Source: CAYVZU01 sp964455935 (lineage in GTDB: Bacteria; Fibrobacterota; CAYVZU01). From it: a DNA stretch of 27,644 bases. The stretch lies in assembly GCA_964455935.1 (NCBI GenBank), contig CAYVZU010000045.1, positions 1 through 27,644 on the forward strand. The letters run 5' to 3'. How positions within the stretch are numbered: position 1 is the first letter of the stretch; each line of letters starts with the position of its first letter. This document shows, piece after piece, positions 1-8,169 of this stretch. The notes beneath the pieces were generated by a model. It saw only the letters and a list, made by a program, of their open reading frames with translations, did no database searches and was not told the DNA's origin. The translations under genes and the position numbers were made by a program.

Positions 1-196
1 CCGCGCTGTCAAAAGGCCCCGGATCCAGAATTCGCCTGACGGCGGCCGCCGAGTTTCCCCAACTTGCAGCCACCTGATTATCGGAACCTTCGAATGCATT
101 CTCAAAGACAACAGGGTTTTGAGCATTGGCCTGATAATCGATCAACCCCAAGAAACATAATGCGCCGCCAACAAGGCTTATTTTGGTGCTGCGCAT
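1..196 (-). CDS. Secreted protein of unknown function, N-terminal part (runs off window start)
   Basis: An open frame runs leftward from an ATG at 196-194 to the window edge with no stop, giving 65 residues. It starts with a typical signal peptide: basic start MRSTK, a hydrophobic stretch of about 12 residues rich in Leu, Gly and Val, and a likely signal peptidase site after ANA (about residue 25). The mature start QNPVVFENAFEGSDN is not one I recognise. The start is well supported by a GGAGG about nine bases upstream (near 206-210). An overlapping longer frame at 407-102 has no such support. The protein is probably exported to the periplasm, outer membrane or outside. Function cannot be called because only the N-terminus is present. 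Confidence 0.75.
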   Translation of the reverse strand, partial: MRSTKISLVGGALCFLGLIDYQANAQNPVVFENAFEGSDNQVAASWGNSAAAVRRILDPGPFDSA

Positions 197-599
197 ACGC
201 AAGCGCCTCCATAATGGGATTCTTAGTGATACTGCCGAATAAAAACCAATGTCTATTTAGACCCAATATAAATAATTGATTATTAAGATAAAGACAATCG
301 CGGAACACCACATCACGGAATCGGTTGGGATTTATCACGTGTAAGGTATGTTTGGGGCATGAACACTCAAATGCTGGGTCGAGCAAACATCGGCTTGCAT
401 ACAGCAAAACCTGTCAAAGCCGTTGACGGCCAAAGAATTTGCAGCTCACTTCCACTATTCGGACTGGCCTGCGAGCACTTTTCCCAAAGGGTACCGGCCA
501 GGAGGTATGGCCGCACCTTCAAAAAATGAGAATCCAAAAAGCCACGCGGCATTTTGAAGGCGACAATCAGGCTTGCGTGGGAATCGCCCGAGAACGGGC
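197..599. other. Gene-free stretch with AT-rich upstream region and an inverted repeat
   Basis: No convincing gene is seen here. Positions about 250-300 are much more AT-rich than the surroundings and lie upstream of the secreted-protein gene read leftward. They probably hold its promoter: a minus-strand TATATT lies at 270-265, but no well-spaced -35 box is evident. A small AT palindrome (AATAAT/ATTATT) lies at 271-284. A perfect 9-base inverted repeat (CCTTCAAAA at 516-524, TTTTGAAGG at 552-560) and a short GC hairpin near 587-599 lie just downstream of the yceH stop and could end its transcript. No clear U-tract follows, so terminator function is uncertain. Confidence 0.4.
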
Positions 600-1232
600 T
601 CAGGCGCCCAATTGCTTCTTGAACTCCGCAAACTCGGCGCGGAGCGCGTCGAGGTCGCTTCGCAACGCATCGACCGCACTCTGGAGTTCCAAAACCGGAT
701 TTACGTCGGGAGCCTGCGGTTCGCCCGGGGAACCGGCCTCGACCGGCCCGGACAGGAGGTGCGCGTAGCGCGATTCCTTGCGTCCGGGCTCGCGCGGCAG
801 GCGGACAACAAACCCGGAACCGGCCAATTCCTGCAGAACCGCGTCGACGGATTCCAGGCTCTCAAAATGCCGCATCCGTTCGGCGCGGTTTCGCAGTTCG
901 CCCACGGTTTGCGGGCCGCGCAACATAAGCTCGCAAAGGATGGCGACGCCCTCGGGACCGACATCGACCTTTTCGCCGAAGACATGCCGGTATTTCATCA
1001 CCCGGCTTCCGGCTTCGTGGAGGGCCATGATGAATCCCTGCTTCTGAAGACTTGCCAAAGTCTGCTCCACATCGGCTTCCGTGTAGGCCGTAACGGGATT
1101 CCGATTGGATTTCTGGTTGCAGGCATTGACCAGGGCGTTCAACGAAAGCGGATAGTATTCCGGGGTCGTGATCTCTTTCTCGACCAGGCACCCCAGAACC
1201 CGGACCTCGACAGGACTAAGTTTCCATTCCAT
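600..1232 (-). CDS. yceH: YceH family (DUF480) protein
   Basis: The 210-residue product matches the YceH/DUF480 family over its whole length. The N-terminus reads LSPVEVRVLGCLVEKEITTP, and this is followed by the family's NACNQKSNRNPV block. The fold is two winged-helix domains, so DNA binding or another regulatory role is plausible, but the cellular function is not established. The C-terminal 30 residues form a heptad-rich coiled coil (ALRSDLDALRAEFAEFKKQL). The ATG at 1232 is preceded by GGGAGAG at a suitable distance. It lies only 13 bases after the stop of the 618-residue methyltransferase-kinase gene, so the two are probably co-transcribed. The family call is secure; the role is not. Confidence 0.9.
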   Translation of the reverse strand: MEWKLSPVEVRVLGCLVEKEITTPEYYPLSLNALVNACNQKSNRNPVTAYTEADVEQTLASLQKQGFIMALHEAGSRVMKYRHVFGEKVDVGPEGVAILCELMLRGPQTVGELRNRAERMRHFESLESVDAVLQELAGSGFVVRLPREPGRKESRYAHLLSGPVEAGSPGEPQAPDVNPVLELQSAVDALRSDLDALRAEFAEFKKQLGA

Positions 1233-1245
1233 AGCGCTCTCCCGT

Positions 1246-3102
1246 TCAGATAGAGCCCTTGAGCTTTTCCATCAAGAGGTCGAATTGCCCCAGTTCAGGG
1301 CTTTGGCCGAACAACGAGCGGTGGCGTCGGAAGTATTCCACCGCCGCTTTGGCATCGGTCTCGGCCAACCCGGTCACTGTTTGCAGGAAGCGGCCCATGT
1401 CCGCGGGAGGGGCATCCGCCTCCGGTTCAGGCCTTGCGGCCGCCGGAGCATTGATCTTCAGGTTGTCGAACCGGCCTGCCTCCAATCCCGCGCGGAACCA
1501 GCTCTCCACAAGAGCGCCGGCCTGGCGGTCCATTCCGCGGAACAGAGGCGCGCGCAGAAGAACACTATGGATTTCCACCGGCAGGCCGGAATCGGGGTGA
1601 AGGTCTTTGCGCCAAAACGGACTGATTCGCGCGATCTCGCGTTGAAGAATGGCCCAGCCGCGGTCGAACACAAACTGCTTGGGCAAAGGAAATTCGGTTT
1701 CCCATTCAAGGTCCACGGGCACCACAATGTCAGCTTCAGGATGAACCAAAATATTAGCCGGGACAAGGTCAAATAGCTCCCCCGGCAACCACTCCCCGCT
1801 TCCCGGGTAGAGTGGCCGGCCGAAGACCGTGGTGGAGAAATCCTCAAACAGGCGGACCTGTTCGACAGGAATCGGAATGCACCGTGAATCCAACAGAGCT
1901 GTCCATTGATCCATGGCCGTCGCAATCAGGTTCTGCCCGCCGGAAAAAAACGAGGCCAGCAGAATATTCTGCAGGTTTACCAAGTCCTTCTTGTAATCGC
2001 GGCTTGCCGGTGCCGGCGCACGCCGGAGAAATGGGCACGAGTAGTTTTCCACGTTCCTTTTCTCAACCAAAAATCCGCCGGTCTCTTTGGCCCGAAAGAT
2101 TGTTGTCGTCTGGAATTGTTTCGATCGTCCTTTGATATTCATGCGCGCGGCAAGAATCCCCGCGTTGCGCAAGGCAAACAGCGACTGCCCTTTTCTGGAA
2201 GCAAAGACAAGAAATGAATTCATGAAAGGTCCGCTAAGACCAAGTTGGCCCAGGTCGCGCAGAAAAACTTGTTCGTTAAAGGCCGGACTGGAATTGAAAT
2301 TGGGCTCCGGATCGGCCCGCAGCAACCCAAGCCAGTCAAACCCTTTTGCGGTCATGGCCTTCTCACCCGGAACCGCCGTGGGGAGTTTGTAGTCCGGGTA
2401 TGGATAATACCAGAGCTGATGTTTTAATCCGGCTTTCTCCATCCTGAATTTAAGCTCGGGAAAGCTGAATGTCGCAATGCCGTTGTAGTTGGGGTAGCCG
2501 TTGACCCCTTCGTAGGGTTTTCCGTAATGGTCTTCGGGGCAGCCCGCCAGATACTTGTGACCCAGCCTGTTTTCAATGGCAATTACCAGGGCGCCATCAT
2601 CCTTGAGCCATTCGGCCGCGCGGGACAAAAGCCATTGAAAAGGATCGGCCTCTTTTCCGTACCGGCCCGCATATTCCAGGACCCCGATGAGCGTAACCAG
2701 ATCGAACTTGCGGTTGGGCTGAAATGCATTGATGTCGCAGACATGGATTTCGAGATTCGAAGCGGTCCGGCACCGGGCCCGGATTACTTCGGCGCGGGCC
2801 CGAGAGCCCTCCAGCGCGACGACGCTCGCATTCGGGAATTGGACCAGACCCGCTGTTACGGCGCCGCATCCAGCGCCAAGTTCGAGAATGTCAACGGGTT
2901 CGGTCCCCAGATCGATCCAGCCAAGAAGGTTTTTTCGAAGCGGCGAAAGATGGTAGTAGGTTGCCCAGTCCTTCCGGCCCCGCCAGCTTATGTCCTCATC
3001 AAAGTCCGGCTTCGAGACGATGTCGAGAAGCTTCTGCTCGGAACCGTCGCGATACTGGATGGCGCTGTCGTGAACTTCAAAAACCGGACCGGATGCGTTC
3101 AT
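1246..3102 (-). CDS. SAM-dependent methyltransferase fused to a kinase-like domain (WbdD-like architecture)
   Basis: The 618-residue protein starts at the ATG at 3102, preceded by AAGGGG; a longer frame to 3261 lacks support. Residues about 40-305 form a class I SAM methyltransferase, with motif I DILELGAGCG at 71-80. Residues about 325-500 look like a degenerate protein-kinase/APH fold: a possible beta-3 Lys at K348, a catalytic-loop pattern D445-x4-N450 (DLVPAN) and a DFG-like Asp in VDLEW (D464). This methyltransferase-then-kinase order is that of WbdD, which phosphorylates and methylates the end of E. coli O9a polymannose. The C-terminal 60 residues are a Pro/Ala linker plus a helical tail. 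The gene diverges from the phosphonate operon. A paralogue of the methyltransferase-kinase part sits in the 960-residue protein at 10039-12921. The kinase assignment is inference from motifs. Confidence 0.75.
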   Translation of the reverse strand: MNASGPVFEVHDSAIQYRDGSEQKLLDIVSKPDFDEDISWRGRKDWATYYHLSPLRKNLLGWIDLGTEPVDILELGAGCGAVTAGLVQFPNASVVALEGSRARAEVIRARCRTASNLEIHVCDINAFQPNRKFDLVTLIGVLEYAGRYGKEADPFQWLLSRAAEWLKDDGALVIAIENRLGHKYLAGCPEDHYGKPYEGVNGYPNYNGIATFSFPELKFRMEKAGLKHQLWYYPYPDYKLPTAVPGEKAMTAKGFDWLGLLRADPEPNFNSSPAFNEQVFLRDLGQLGLSGPFMNSFLVFASRKGQSLFALRNAGILAARMNIKGRSKQFQTTTIFRAKETGGFLVEKRNVENYSCPFLRRAPAPASRDYKKDLVNLQNILLASFFSGGQNLIATAMDQWTALLDSRCIPIPVEQVRLFEDFSTTVFGRPLYPGSGEWLPGELFDLVPANILVHPEADIVVPVDLEWETEFPLPKQFVFDRGWAILQREIARISPFWRKDLHPDSGLPVEIHSVLLRAPLFRGMDRQAGALVESWFRAGLEAGRFDNLKINAPAAARPEPEADAPPADMGRFLQTVTGLAETDAKAAVEYFRRHRSLFGQSPELGQFDLLMEKLKGSI

Positions 3103-3400
3103 GTGGATCCCCTTGTCATGGAGGGGAAAATAATGTTTCCCGATGCGCGACTCACGGAAAAATCCGTTCCATGGTTTTTGGCCGGCTCCCCTGTCCGGAC
3201 CGGCTCCGCTTTGGCGAAGGCAAAGGCCAAAGCCGAGAGCGCCGAAATGGAGCGCACCCATTCTTCAAAGCCGCGAATCGGACCCTCCTTTTTTGACAAG
3301 AAAGCAAGAATAGGTCCGCAAGACATTGAATATCAATAAGTTATGAAGCCTTGACCTATGAGGCCAAAAGCTGAAGGATCTCGTTCGAATTACCGATAAA
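3103..3400. promoter_or_regulatory. Divergent intergenic region between the methyltransferase-kinase gene and the phosphonate operon
   Basis: This 298-base gap must hold the promoters for both the leftward methyltransferase-kinase gene and the rightward phosphonate operon. The right half (about 3290-3400) is AT-richer. TTGACA at 3293-3298 and TTGACC at 3351-3356 resemble -35 boxes, but neither is followed by a good -10 at normal spacing. No gene is visible: frames crossing it are shadows of the flanking genes. Confidence 0.4.
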
Positions 3401-5179
3401 ATGAATGTATCAACTGCTCGCGTCTCCAAAACCGGAACAAAGGAATTCTTGGTGCCCCTGCAAACCCATTTGAATACAGTGCAGACCGAGTGTCTGGAAA
3501 AGCTCCTCACCAACGGGCACACCGCTCCGGCGCCTTCACCGTACGCACACCGGTCCGAGATCTCGAAAACCAAAAAACTACGCAAGCTGCTCTTTTCGAG
3601 CAATTTGGAATTTTTAATGGAGGCCCATAACGGCCTGAGCGCCCGAATCGTGGAAGAGGCCGGGTTCAAAGGAATTTGGGCGAGCGGATTGACCATCTCG
3701 GCGCAGCTTGGAGTCCGCGACAACAATGAAGCGAGTTGGACGCAGGTGCTGGAAGTGGTGGAGTTTATGTCCGATGCCGCCGGCATCCCCATTTTGCTTG
3801 ACGGCGATACCGGCTATGGCAATTTCAACAACGTCCGCCGGTTGGTTCGAAAACTTGAGCAGCGCGGGGTCGCGGGCGTCTGCATCGAGGACAAACTCTT
3901 CCCCAAGATGAACAGCTTCATCAAGGGCGAAGAGCAGATGCTGGCCGATATCGACGAATTCTGCGGCCGCATCAAGGCGGGAAAAGACGCGCAAACCGAC
4001 CCGGATTTTTGTCTGGTGGCCCGCACCGAGGCCTTTATTGCCGGACTGGGTCTGGACGAGGCGCTTCGCCGGGCCGAGGCCTATGCCGAAGCCGGGGCAG
4101 ACGCGGTCCTCATCCACAGCAAACAGAGCAAGCCGACGGAGATCCTGCATTTCATGGAGAGCTTTCGACTGCGCGTTCCCGTGGTTATTGTCCCCACAAA
4201 GTATTACAGCACGCCAACCGATGTGTTCCGAAAAGCCGGCGTGAGCCTGGTCGTCTGGGCCAACCAGCTTCTGCGCGCCTGCGTAACCACCATGAAGGGC
4301 GTGACAGCCCAAATCCGGCGCGAGGAGTCGCTGACCGGAATCGAGGATATGATCGCTCCGATTTCCGAGGTTTTCCGATTGCAGGGCGCCGACGAATTGC
4401 TGGCCGCCGAGGAGCGATACCTCCCTTCAGCCGCCGCGCACACCAACGCAGTGATCCTGGCCGCCTCGCGCGGCGAGGAGTTGGCCGACTTGACCAAGGA
4501 CCGGCCCAAGTGCATGGTCCCCATCAACGGGAAACCCATTCTGCAGCGCGTCGCCGAAGATCTGCGTTCGCTGTTGATTAAGGACATCTCCGTAGTCGCG
4601 GGTTACAAAGCCGGTGCCGTGTCCCTGCCCGGTATCCGGGTCATCGAGAACAAGGAATACGAGAAAACAAAAGACCTGGCTTCTTTAAAGCTGGCCCTGG
4701 ATCGCCTAAACGGCTCCACCTTCATTTCGTATGGGGATATTCTTGTCCGCAAATACATTCTTCACAATCTGCTGGAGCGCTGTGAGGACGTGGTAATCGT
4801 CGTTGATTCCGAGGTCCGGAGCGCCGGACATGCGGACGCATTGAACCGAGACATGGTCACATGCAGCCACATGGACGACAACGGCGTGCTCGACGAATCG
4901 GTTACGCTGTCCAAGGCCAGGCCCTCGGCCGGAGATCTTCTGCATGGAGAGTGGATCGGCTTGATGAAGATCTCGTCCCGGGGGACCCAATGGATCCGTC
5001 AGGCTTTCGAAAGGCTCGAAACGCGAAGCGATTTTGCCCATCTCGAAATCCGGGATCTGCTTGACGACCTGATCGGTCAGGGACATACTGTCTACGTCCT
5101 GTACGTACGCGGCCACTGGATCAACGTGAACGGCCTTGTCGATGTCAGCAGCGCCGCCTCGTTCGTGCGAAAGATCTGA
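3401..5179 (+). CDS. pepM: Phosphoenolpyruvate mutase fused to a nucleotidyltransferase
   Basis: This enzyme makes the C-P bond by rearranging PEP to phosphonopyruvate, the entry step of phosphonate biosynthesis. Residues about 56-340 are the isocitrate-lyase-fold mutase, with LLDGDTGYGN (Mg site) at 132-141 and the diagnostic EDKLFPKMNS at 163-172; its Asn and Ser distinguish mutases from lyases. Residues about 347-592 are a sugar-nucleotidyltransferase-like domain with RPKCMVPINGKP and a YGD Asp (about D446). The usual GxGTRL loop reads SRGEEL, which may be normal for mutase-fused domains. The first 55 residues lie before the usual start. ATG 3401 has no clear ribosome site, whereas GTG 3452 has AAAGGA seven bases upstream and may be the true start. 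The stop is three bases before the next gene. Confidence 0.93.
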   Translation: MNVSTARVSKTGTKEFLVPLQTHLNTVQTECLEKLLTNGHTAPAPSPYAHRSEISKTKKLRKLLFSSNLEFLMEAHNGLSARIVEEAGFKGIWASGLTISAQLGVRDNNEASWTQVLEVVEFMSDAAGIPILLDGDTGYGNFNNVRRLVRKLEQRGVAGVCIEDKLFPKMNSFIKGEEQMLADIDEFCGRIKAGKDAQTDPDFCLVARTEAFIAGLGLDEALRRAEAYAEAGADAVLIHSKQSKPTEILHFMESFRLRVPVVIVPTKYYSTPTDVFRKAGVSLVVWANQLLRACVTTMKGVTAQIRREESLTGIEDMIAPISEVFRLQGADELLAAEERYLPSAAAHTNAVILAASRGEELADLTKDRPKCMVPINGKPILQRVAEDLRSLLIKDISVVAGYKAGAVSLPGIRVIENKEYEKTKDLASLKLALDRLNGSTFISYGDILVRKYILHNLLERCEDVVIVVDSEVRSAGHADALNRDMVTCSHMDDNGVLDESVTLSKARPSAGDLLHGEWIGLMKISSRGTQWIRQAFERLETRSDFAHLEIRDLLDDLIGQGHTVYVLYVRGHWINVNGLVDVSSAASFVRKI

Positions 5180-5182
5180 TCC

Positions 5183-6313
5183 ATGTTGGACCCCATGCAG
5201 GTCACGGCCATTTTGCAAAAGAACGGCTTCTCGCTGGCAAGCGGGGTCCCCTGTTCCTATCTCAAACCCCTGATCAATTGCCTGTGCTCATCCGCGGAGC
5301 TTGCCTATGTTGCCGCTCCCAATGAGGGTGACGCCCTGGCCGTAGCCAGCGGAGCGACACTAGCGGGCCGGCGCTGCGTTGTTCTCCTGCAAAATTCCGG
5401 TCTGGGCAACCTGATCAATCCTCTGACTTCGCTGAATCTTGTCTACCGCATTCCGATGTTGCTTCTAATTACTCTGCGCGGTGAGCCCGGACAGAAAGAT
5501 GAACCCCAGCACGAGGTCATGGGCCCGCTGACCGAACCGCTCCTGACGACACTGGGAATAGGCTGGGACTATCTTCCGGATGACATCGGCGCCTTCCCGG
5601 CGGCTTTGGCCAGGGCAATTGGGGAGATGGATAAGCAGAAGCCGTTTGCGTTTGTGATCCGCAAGAACACCTTTCGGTCTTTCGAGTGCGCGCAAACAGC
5701 CGCGCCGGCCCTTGAGCACATTGCTACTCCGGTCCGGATCTCCGCTGGCGGGCGGTGTTCCCGCCACGAAGCAGTGGCCGCAATCGTCGGTTCCACGGAT
5801 CCGGAGAGGGATTTGATTATCTCAACCACCGGGTTCATATCGCGCCAATTGTATGCGCTGGCGGACAGACCCAATCACTTTTACATGGCCGGTTCCATGG
5901 GGTGCGCCTCCAGCATTGGTCTGGGCCTTGCCCTTTCCTGCCCTTCAAAGCGGGTTATCGTTCTGGACGGCGACGGGGCCGTCTTGATGCGCATGGGAAA
6001 CCTGGCCATGAACGGCTGCTACAGGGCAAAGAACTTCTTTCATGTCGTGCTGGACAACGGAACTTACGAATCGACCGGCGGCCAGGCCACGCTGTCGCCT
6101 GCCGTGAATTTAAGCGCCGTCGCCGCGGCCTGCGGTTACAGGACCGTGGACGAGACCGCGTCAGTGGAATCAATTTCAGGGTTCATCGCCTCCACAGGTC
6201 CGGCCTTTCTCCGGCTCCTTATCCAAAGCGATTCTCAAAGCAATCTGCCCAGGCCAAAACAACACGCGATGGAAATCAAAGAGCGCTTCATGGCTCACAT
6301 TCGGAAGGATTGA
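5183..6313 (+). CDS. ppd: Phosphonopyruvate decarboxylase
   Basis: This thiamine-diphosphate enzyme decarboxylates phosphonopyruvate to phosphonoacetaldehyde, the irreversible step that pulls the unfavourable PEP mutase reaction forward. The 376 residues match the family length. The N-terminal PYR domain carries the cofactor-activating Glu in APNEGDA (E48) and the QNSGLGNLINPLTSLN block. The C-terminal PP domain has the ThDP/Mg motif from GDG (263-265) to GNLAMNG, then DNGTYESTGGQ, which is typical of Ppd. The ATG at 5183 is three bases after the pepM stop and is probably reached by coupled translation. Its stop overlaps the next start (TGATG). Confidence is high because mutase and decarboxylase genes are the standard pair. 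Confidence 0.95.
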   Translation: MLDPMQVTAILQKNGFSLASGVPCSYLKPLINCLCSSAELAYVAAPNEGDALAVASGATLAGRRCVVLLQNSGLGNLINPLTSLNLVYRIPMLLLITLRGEPGQKDEPQHEVMGPLTEPLLTTLGIGWDYLPDDIGAFPAALARAIGEMDKQKPFAFVIRKNTFRSFECAQTAAPALEHIATPVRISAGGRCSRHEAVAAIVGSTDPERDLIISTTGFISRQLYALADRPNHFYMAGSMGCASSIGLGLALSCPSKRVIVLDGDGAVLMRMGNLAMNGCYRAKNFFHVVLDNGTYESTGGQATLSPAVNLSAVAAACGYRTVDETASVESISGFIASTGPAFLRLLIQSDSQSNLPRPKQHAMEIKERFMAHIRKD

Positions 6314-7059
6314 TGCAGAGCATTTCCTTGGCCGTGATTCTTGCAGCCGGAATGGGTTCGCGGCTGCGCAGTGTTCACGCCGATAGGCCCAAGGGGCTGC
6401 TGCGGCTGGGCCCGCGGTCCATTCTCGAGGAGTCGCTGGATCGATTGCGTGCCTTCGGGATTCGAACTGTCGTTCTCGTCACCGGTTACAGAGCGGACCA
6501 TTACCTGTCTCTGCGGCCCGATTGGCCGCAATTGCGCTTCGTCCACAACAGCCAATTCGCGGACTCCGGGTCGATGTATTCCCTTTTCCTGGCACGCAAC
6601 ACGGTCAAAAACAAGCCTTTTCTTCTGCTGGAATCGGATTTAATCTACGAGAAAAGGGCCTTAATGGAAACCGTCAAATTCAAGGAACCCGACTGCATTC
6701 TCCTGTCCGGAAAAACCGGTTCGGGAGACGAGGTATACGCCGGAGGCAATAACGGCCTGCTTCGCATTCTATCCAAAGACAAGACCGCGGTTCCGGATTG
6801 CGTGGGCGAGCTTGTGGGAGTATCCAAAATCTCCCCGCACCTCATGGCAGCCATGATTTCCGCATTTGAGGCAAGAACCACAGCCACGCTAGAAATGGAG
6901 TATGAAAACGCCATCGTGTGGGCTGCCGCCAAACAGCCGGTCCATTACCACGTGATCCCGGACCTCGCCTGGGCGGAGATCGACGACCCATCCCACCTGG
7001 AAAGGGCCGGACAAAAAGTGTATCCTTTGATACAAATGAGAGACGGACAGAACCCATGA
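6313..7059 (+). CDS. pntC: PntC-like 2-aminoethylphosphonate cytidylyltransferase
   Basis: The 248-residue protein belongs to the LicC/PntC group of small nucleotidyltransferases, which activate phosphocholine or 2-aminoethylphosphonate with CTP. It has the nucleotide loop AAGMGSRL (11-18), the RPKG block (25-28), a metal-binding ESD (107-109) and a second acidic site in AEIDDP (221-226). In this operon the natural substrate is AEP, giving CMP-AEP (usually called CDP-AEP by analogy) for transfer to a glycan or lipid. Another phosphonate acceptor cannot be excluded. The start ATG overlaps the ppd stop, and the stop overlaps the next ATG (ATGA), so translation is coupled on both sides. A longer upstream frame (from 5755) only shadows ppd. 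Confidence 0.85.
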   Translation: MQSISLAVILAAGMGSRLRSVHADRPKGLLRLGPRSILEESLDRLRAFGIRTVVLVTGYRADHYLSLRPDWPQLRFVHNSQFADSGSMYSLFLARNTVKNKPFLLLESDLIYEKRALMETVKFKEPDCILLSGKTGSGDEVYAGGNNGLLRILSKDKTAVPDCVGELVGVSKISPHLMAAMISAFEARTTATLEMEYENAIVWAAAKQPVHYHVIPDLAWAEIDDPSHLERAGQKVYPLIQMRDGQNP

Positions 7060-8169
7060 AGCGAAATATTCTGTTGAATCCAGGACCCGCCACCACGACC
7101 GACTCGGTCAAGCGCGCCATGGTGGTGAGCGATATTTGCCCGCGCGAAAAGGACTTTGTGGCCGTCATGAAAGAGGTGCGCGCCGGGCTCCTCAAAGTTG
7201 TCAATGCCGGACCGGAGTATACTTGTGTGCTCTTTGCCGGCTCGGGAACCGCCGCGGTTGATGCGGTATTGAATTCGGCGATTCCCCGCAACGGCAAACT
7301 TCTGATTGTCAACAACGGCGCCTATGGCGAGCGCATGGCAAAGATCGCGAAAGCCTACGGCCTTTCCTATTCCGAGATTTTGTTTGAGAAGTATCGGCCC
7401 GCCGATCCGGTGGCAATCCGGCGCGAACTGGAGCAGGACCCGGCCATTACGCATGTAGCCATGGTGCATCACGAGACAACCACCGGAGTGCTGAATCCAT
7501 TGGAGAAGATCGCCGCGATCTGCGCAGCCAAAAAGAAGATCCTGATTGCGGACACGATCAGCTCCTACGCGGGGATTCCCATTAACCTGCGGCGCACCCC
7601 GATCCATTTCGTCATCTCCACATCCAACAAATGCATTCAGGGCATGGCCGGAATTTCGTTTGTGATCTGCCGCAAGACCGAGCTTGCATATACGGAGGAA
7701 ATCCCAACCCGGTCGTTCTACCTCAATTTATTGAGCCAGTACCGCTATTTCGAAGAGCACGGCGAAATGCAGTTCACTCCCCCGGTCCAGGTGATTTATG
7801 CCCTGCGGCAAGCCATCCGTGAGTTTTGCAAAGAAGGCATGGCGGCTCGGGCACGGCGTTATAAAAAATCCTGGGCCGCTCTGATCAAAGGCCTGGAAGA
7901 GCTGGGATTGCGAATGCTGGTGAAGAAAGAGCACCAATCGCACATTCTCACGACAGTGATGGAACCGGATCATCCCCGTTTTGATTTCAATCGCATGCAC
8001 GACCTGCTTTTCGAGAAGGGTTTCACGGTATATCCGGGCAAGGTCGGCGAGCGCAAAACCTTCCGCGTCGCAAACATGGGCGCGANNNNNNNNNNAAAAG
8101 GACATCCGCCGTTTCCTAAAGGCCCTTCGGCAAGCGCTGGCGAAAATGAAAGTGGAGGTTCGAGCATGA
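7056..8169 (+). CDS. 2-aminoethylphosphonate aminotransferase, interrupted by an assembly gap
   Basis: This PLP-dependent class V aminotransferase relates to PhnW and should aminate phosphonoacetaldehyde to AEP in the biosynthetic direction. It starts NILLNPGPATTT. It has the PLP phosphate-binding loop AGSGTAAVDA (61-70), the PLP Asp in ADTISSYAG (D166) and the Schiff-base Lys in SNKCIQG (K192). Frame 7056 reads to 8085, then ten Ns follow. The natural C-terminus (KDIRRFLKALRQALAKMK, ending VEVRA) resumes in a different frame and stops at 8169. The stop overlaps the next ATG. The frame break is an artefact of gap size, so the gene is probably intact. Gene symbol is left open because the phnW name is used for the catabolic enzyme. 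Confidence 0.9.
8086..8095. other. Assembly gap (10 Ns) of arbitrary length
   Basis: Ten Ns lie near the 3' end of the aminotransferase gene. The coding frames on the two sides fit only if the true missing length is a multiple of three. Family members often read GAIDEKDI here; that would need six bases, not ten. Confidence 0.95.

Noticed and set aside
573..1253. 226-residue plus-strand frame over yceH
   Set aside because: Shadow of the minus-strand gene; composition is rich in Arg, Gly and Phe with no family pattern, while the minus strand matches YceH throughout.
3293..3298. TTGACA as the pepM promoter
   Set aside because: No -10-like sequence occurs 15-19 bases downstream.
2527..3339. 270-residue plus-strand frame over the methyltransferase gene
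   Set aside because: Shadow of the minus-strand methyltransferase; it runs into the divergent promoter region and has no recognisable domain.
5755..6312. Upstream extension of the pntC frame
   Set aside because: Lies wholly inside ppd in another frame; the PntC family start is the ATG at 6313.
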